Of a DNA stretch of 34,920 nucleotides, positions 31,193 through 34,920 are shown in pieces. Each line of letters opens with the position of its first letter. Positions within the stretch are counted from its first letter, which is position 1. The notes beneath the pieces are model-generated. The model had not been told where the DNA came from. It ran no database searches and saw only the letters and a program-made list of their open reading frames with translations. The position numbers were made by a program, and so were the translations under genes. The stretch is from an uncultured Oscillospiraceae bacterium (lineage in GTDB: Bacteria > Bacillota > Clostridia > Oscillospirales > Oscillospiraceae): positions 1 to 34,920 of the forward strand of contig CAKUOS010000019.1 of assembly GCA_934670025.1 (NCBI GenBank), in the 5' to 3' direction.

Positions 31193-32023
31193 ATGACCTA
31201 TTGGAATGCCGTTTTACTCGGGATCGTGCAGGGGCTGACGGAATTTCTGCCCGTCTCCAGTTCCGGTCATCTTGCGATCCTGCAAAACTTTCTGCGCATC
31301 GGCGATCTGGAAAACCGGATGCTCTTCGACGTGCTGCTGCACCTCGGGACGCTCGGGGCGATCGTCCTCGCCTACTATTCCGAGCTGCGCGGACTCGGAC
31401 GCGAGGGACTTGCGATGCTCCATCTCAAAAAACAGCGCCGCGGACAGAAGCCCGATCCGCTCAAGCGGCGGATGCTGCTGTTTCTGCTGGTGGCGACGCT
31501 GCCGCTCATCCCGGCGGCCGTTCTGAACCACTTCCTCGATCCGCTTTTCTCCGACACGTTCTTCATCGGCTTTGCGCTGCTGGCAACGGGCTTTCTGCTG
31601 CTGGCCGCCGACCGGTTCGGCCACGGCAACAAGACGGAAAAGGCCATGACGCTCTCCGACGCGCTCGTCATCGGCCTTGGCCAGATGATCGCCGTCGTGC
31701 CGGGCCTCTCGCGCTCGGGGACGACGATCTCCGCGGGTCTTCTGCGCGGGCTCGACCGGTCGTTCGCCGTGCGTTTCTCCTTCTTCCTCTCCATCCCGGC
31801 CGTGCTCGGCGCGAATCTGCTGTCGCTCATCCAGGCGTTTTCCGCCGGCGTCGACTGGGCGGAGGTCCCCATGTATCTGTGCGGCGTTCTGGCCGCGTTC
31901 GTATCCGGCTATCTGGCCATTTTCGCATTGCAGCGCATCGTGCAGCGCGGCAAATTCGGCGGCTTCTGCTATTACTGCTGGGGCGCGGGTCTGCTGACGC
32001 TCATCCTGTCCCTGATCTCGTGA
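31193..32023 (+). CDS. uppP: Undecaprenyl-diphosphatase (BacA/UppP)
   Basis: UppP removes a phosphate from undecaprenyl diphosphate outside the membrane, recycling the lipid carrier for cell-wall synthesis and giving some bacitracin resistance. The 276-residue protein has about eight hydrophobic segments and the two family motifs: LTEFLPVSSSGHL near residues 15-27 (Glu and the Ser-Gly-His cluster) and VPGLSRSGTTIS further on, with the catalytic Arg. GGAGG lies seven bases ahead of the ATG. It ends 13 bases before the ftsK start, so the two are likely co-transcribed. A TAATAT hexamer around 31127 is a possible weak -10. Confidence 0.95.
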   Translation: MTYWNAVLLGIVQGLTEFLPVSSSGHLAILQNFLRIGDLENRMLFDVLLHLGTLGAIVLAYYSELRGLGREGLAMLHLKKQRRGQKPDPLKRRMLLFLLVATLPLIPAAVLNHFLDPLFSDTFFIGFALLATGFLLLAADRFGHGNKTEKAMTLSDALVIGLGQMIAVVPGLSRSGTTISAGLLRGLDRSFAVRFSFFLSIPAVLGANLLSLIQAFSAGVDWAEVPMYLCGVLAAFVSGYLAIFALQRIVQRGKFGGFCYYCWGAGLLTLILSLIS

Positions 32024-32036
32024 GGTGATACTGTCC

Positions 32037-34772
32037 ATGGCAACCAACAACAAAAGAAAACCGGCTTCGTCCTCCCGCAGCCGAAAAAAGCCGTCCAAAA
32101 AACAGGCCGCGCCCATCCGCCGCGAGGTCGGCGCAGGCGTATGCCTCGTGCTGGCGCTTCTGACGGTCCTTTGCTGCTTCGGCATCGACGCGGCCATCCT
32201 GAATCTTCTGACGGCGCTGTTCCGCGGCCTGATCGGCGCGGGGTTCTACATCCTGCCGTTCTCGTTCGTGATGAGCTTTCTCATCCTGCTGCTGCATGAC
32301 GGCCGGCCGGTCACGCTGCGCGTGACCTGCTCGTTCCTGACCGCCGTGCTGATCGGCAGTCTTGTGCATCTGGTCGGCGGCAGCTTTGACGCCGAATGGG
32401 GCGCGGAGCTGCTCCCGGCGCTGTGGGACGGCGGCATCGGCGGCACGGCCGGCGGCGTGATCGCCGGCGGTCTCGGCAGCGTGCTTGCCATGCTCATCAG
32501 CCGCGTCGGCGCGGTCATCGCGGTCATCGCGGGGCTGCTGCTGAGCATTCTGACGAGCCTCAACATGACGGTCGCCAGCATCGCCGCCGCCATCAAAAAC
32601 CGGCCGCGCGCAGAATATGCCGAACCGCAGCGTGAGCATAAGGACCCGGCACAGGCCATTGTCGACACCGTCGCCACGCGCCGCATCGAACACGTGCAGC
32701 GCGCCGAACAGCGCCGCGCTTCGCGCGCGAGCGAGTTTGACCTTCCGGTCGACGATCCTCCCCTGCCCGAAGCGCCGCAAAAGCGCGCGCCCCGGAAAAA
32801 TGCGCCGGTGCGCCCGGACGAATTTGTGGAAAACAGCCGCCGGCAGGCGGCGCAGAAGCAGCCGTCCGAGCCACAGACAGAACCCGAGCAGCCGCCTGAG
32901 ATCGATCTGCTGCCCGCACGCGACCCGAGGCCCGTCCATGTGGACTACCGTTCGCAGTTTGACGCGCTCATCGCCGAGGAGACGCCCGCAGAAACGCAGG
33001 AGGACGCGCCCGCGGAGGAAGAACCTTCTCCCGCACCGGCATCGAACGTCATCCCCATGACCGCGCCGAAGCAGATGCCGCCGCTCGTCATCGAGCATTA
33101 CGACGCGCCGAAGTCCGCGCCAAAGCCGCAGCCCGAACCGGAGCTGCCGCCGCTGCAAGTCCCCGAACAGCCCGAAAAGCTCAAAAAGGCCGACGTGCAG
33201 CTGGAAGCTGCGCAGATCGCGCAGCAGATCACGCAGGCACAGCCGCCGCAGCCGCCCGAATACCAGTTCCCGCCCGTCAATCTGCTCAAGGCCGGAAGCG
33301 GCGCGGCGCACGACGGCACGGAGGAAATGCGGCAGAATGCCGAACGGCTGAACGACACGCTGCAATCGTTCGGCATCGAAGCGCATATCATCAACGTCAC
33401 GCGCGGCCCGTCGGTCACGCGGTATGAGCTCGAGCTCCAGCGCGGCGTGAAGCTCTCAAAGGTCACGAATCTGGCCGACGACATCGCCCTCGCGCTCGGT
33501 GCGTCGGGCGTGCGCATCGCGGCCATCCCGGACAAGATCTCCGTCGTCGGCATCGAGGTGCCGAACCGCGTCGTGTCCGTCGTCATGGCGCGCGAGGTCA
33601 TCGACTCGCCCGAGTTTGAAAAATGCAAGTCCCGTGTGTCCTTCGCCGTCGGCAAGGACATCGGCGGCAACCGCATCATCGGCGACATCGGAAAGCTGCC
33701 GCATCTGCTCATCGCCGGTACGACGGGCTCCGGTAAGTCCGTGTGCATGAACTCGCTCATCATTTCCCTTCTCTATAAAGCCCGGCCCGACGAGGTCAAG
33801 CTCATCATGATCGACCCGAAGATGGTCGAGCTCGGCATTTACAACGGCATCCCGCACCTGCTCATCCCGGTCGTCACCGATCCCAAAAAGGCCGCAGGCA
33901 GCCTCCAGTGGGCCGTGACGGAGATGATGCGGCGCTACCGCATGATGGCCGACGCGGGTGTGCGCGATCTCGAATCGTATAACAAGCAGGCGCGCGAATC
34001 GGCGGACGACGAGCTTGAACCCATGCCGAAGATCGTCGTCGTCATCGACGAGCTGGCCGACCTCATGCTCGTCGCGGCCAAGGAGGTCGAGGAATCGATC
34101 TGCCGCATCGCGCAGATGGGCCGCGCATCGGGCATCCATCTGGTCATCGCCACGCAGCGTCCGTCCGCGGACGTCATTACCGGCCTGATGAAGGCCAATA
34201 TCCCCTCGCGTATCGCGTTTGCCGTCGCCTCCGCGATGGAATCGCGCATCATCCTCGATACCGCAGGCGCGGAAAAGCTCGTCGGCAAGGGCGATATGCT
34301 CTATGCGCCGCTCGGCCAGGGCAAGCCCAAGCGCGTGCAGGGCTGCTTCATCACCGACGACGAGGTACAGAACGTCGTGACGTTCGTCAAAGCCTCGAGT
34401 GAGGCGGACTATTCCGACGACGTTATGGCCGAGATCGAGAAAAAAGCCGCCGAGAGCGGCAAATCCGGTTCCGGCAGCGCCTCCGCAGCAGCGTCCGAGT
34501 CCAGCTCTGCCGACGACGGCGACGAGATGCTCCCGGCCGCGGTCGACGTCATCATGGAGACGGGCCAGGCGTCCGTGTCCATGCTCCAGCGCCGTCTGAA
34601 GCTCGGCTACGCGCGCGCCGCGCGCATCATGGACGAGATGGAGGAGCGCGGCATCGTCGGCCCGTTCGAGGGCTCGAAGCCGCGGCAGCTGCTGCTCAGC
34701 CGTGAGCAGTGGCAGGCCATGAAGGACGGCACGGCCGAGCCGAACCCGCCCGTCGAGGAGGAGATCCCGTAA
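32037..34772 (+). CDS. ftsK: DNA translocase FtsK/SpoIIIE
   Basis: This is a 911-residue DNA pump that clears chromosome DNA from the division septum; in spore formers it also moves DNA into the forespore. The N-terminus (about 30-185) holds four or five transmembrane helices. A long Pro/Glu/Gln-rich linker (about 190-410) follows. The motor domain has Walker A GTTGSGKS (561-568) and Walker B VVVIDELADLM (about 667-677). A C-terminal winged-helix gamma domain (about 835-900, ASVSMLQRRLKLGYARAARI) recognises oriented DNA sites. ATG at 32037 is preferred, with AGGTGA eight bases upstream; a GTG four codons earlier overlaps that site. It is probably co-transcribed with uppP. No terminator is clear after the stop, where repeats begin. 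Confidence 0.95.
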   Translation: MATNNKRKPASSSRSRKKPSKKQAAPIRREVGAGVCLVLALLTVLCCFGIDAAILNLLTALFRGLIGAGFYILPFSFVMSFLILLLHDGRPVTLRVTCSFLTAVLIGSLVHLVGGSFDAEWGAELLPALWDGGIGGTAGGVIAGGLGSVLAMLISRVGAVIAVIAGLLLSILTSLNMTVASIAAAIKNRPRAEYAEPQREHKDPAQAIVDTVATRRIEHVQRAEQRRASRASEFDLPVDDPPLPEAPQKRAPRKNAPVRPDEFVENSRRQAAQKQPSEPQTEPEQPPEIDLLPARDPRPVHVDYRSQFDALIAEETPAETQEDAPAEEEPSPAPASNVIPMTAPKQMPPLVIEHYDAPKSAPKPQPEPELPPLQVPEQPEKLKKADVQLEAAQIAQQITQAQPPQPPEYQFPPVNLLKAGSGAAHDGTEEMRQNAERLNDTLQSFGIEAHIINVTRGPSVTRYELELQRGVKLSKVTNLADDIALALGASGVRIAAIPDKISVVGIEVPNRVVSVVMAREVIDSPEFEKCKSRVSFAVGKDIGGNRIIGDIGKLPHLLIAGTTGSGKSVCMNSLIISLLYKARPDEVKLIMIDPKMVELGIYNGIPHLLIPVVTDPKKAAGSLQWAVTEMMRRYRMMADAGVRDLESYNKQARESADDELEPMPKIVVVIDELADLMLVAAKEVEESICRIAQMGRASGIHLVIATQRPSADVITGLMKANIPSRIAFAVASAMESRIILDTAGAEKLVGKGDMLYAPLGQGKPKRVQGCFITDDEVQNVVTFVKASSEADYSDDVMAEIEKKAAESGKSGSGSASAAASESSSADDGDEMLPAAVDVIMETGQASVSMLQRRLKLGYARAARIMDEMEERGIVGPFEGSKPRQLLLSREQWQAMKDGTAEPNPPVEEEIP

Positions 34773-34775
34773 GAT

Positions 34776-34920
34776 GTCTCCGACGGCCATATCTATTTTA
34801 CGGTAATCTACGGCGAATTCGCAGCTTCCCAACGGGCCGATGTGGGCATCGGCCCCTACGGCCTCCCGGAAGGTTCTTTCCAAAAACCAGACTGCAAGCT
34901 CGGCTTGCGGTCTGGAAAGG
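34776..34920 (+). repeat. Mosaic repeat modules after ftsK, running off the window
   Basis: TGTCTCCGACGGCC matches the start of the long mosaic repeat, then GGCGAATTCG plus GGGCCGATGTGGGCATCGGC match the G+C module. The hairpin CCAGACTGCAAGC/GCTTGCGGTCTGG (34887-34915, loop TCG, then GGAAAGG) matches the covarying hairpin module. The element continues beyond the window end. Confidence 0.8.

Noticed and set aside
16171..34920. Insertion sequences or prophage as the source of the repeats
   Set aside because: No transposase, integrase or phage gene is present in the window. The repeats are non-coding and modular, so if mobile they would depend on an enzyme encoded elsewhere.

Overview
This window looks like chromosomal DNA from a G+C-rich, spore-forming Firmicute of the Clostridia, probably Oscillospiraceae-like. 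The reasons are a sporulation sigma factor (sigK), lipoprotein-type solute-binding proteins, a DUF4317 protein, a TSCPD-domain protein of the TIGR03905 type, a YesM/YesN-type two-component system, and FtsK/SpoIIIE close to a TepA-like protease. No rRNA, tRNA, CRISPR array, transposase or prophage gene was seen.

Layout. Positions 1-214 are A+T-rich and end inside sigK: only the 3' part of sigK is present, joined to unrelated DNA, as expected at the edge of a skin-like sigK-intervening element. Next come an RNHCP-domain gene and a tetR / membrane protein / GNAT operon with a consensus promoter and a palindromic operator. Positions 3109-14762, all on the minus strand, form a galactose island: response regulator, sensor kinase and sugar-binding lipoprotein, then mglBAC (ABC importer), then galE-galT-galK (Leloir pathway). 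The sensor triad presumably detects a sugar outside the cell and switches on mglB; a 21-bp-spaced direct repeat just upstream of the mglB -10 is a candidate activator site. The imported sugar would be phosphorylated by GalK, exchanged by GalT and recycled by GalE.

Then come luxS-mtnN (S-adenosylhomocysteine recycling and AI-2), a TrpXYZ-type ABC importer preceded by a 38-codon, Phe/Tyr-rich gene with its own strong promoter and terminator, a LURP-one-like gene, DUF4317, pepF, an ECF sigma factor with a membrane-bound partner, a TSCPD gene, an ABC exporter, a YbaK-type deacylase, a TepA/ClpP-like protease, pyruvate kinase, uppP and ftsK.

Non-coding signals. Pyruvate kinase has a long structured leader that ends in an intrinsic terminator, with a competing pairing partner upstream, so it looks like an attenuation or riboswitch-type leader. 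Four intergenic regions (about 16.17-16.44, 25.08-25.46, 30.37-31.06 and 34.78-34.92 kb) hold mosaic repeats built from shared hairpin modules. Some of these stems differ between copies by compensating changes, so the fold appears to be conserved. These repeats, the split sigK, the pyk leader and the small aromatic-rich ORF are the best candidates for something undescribed.
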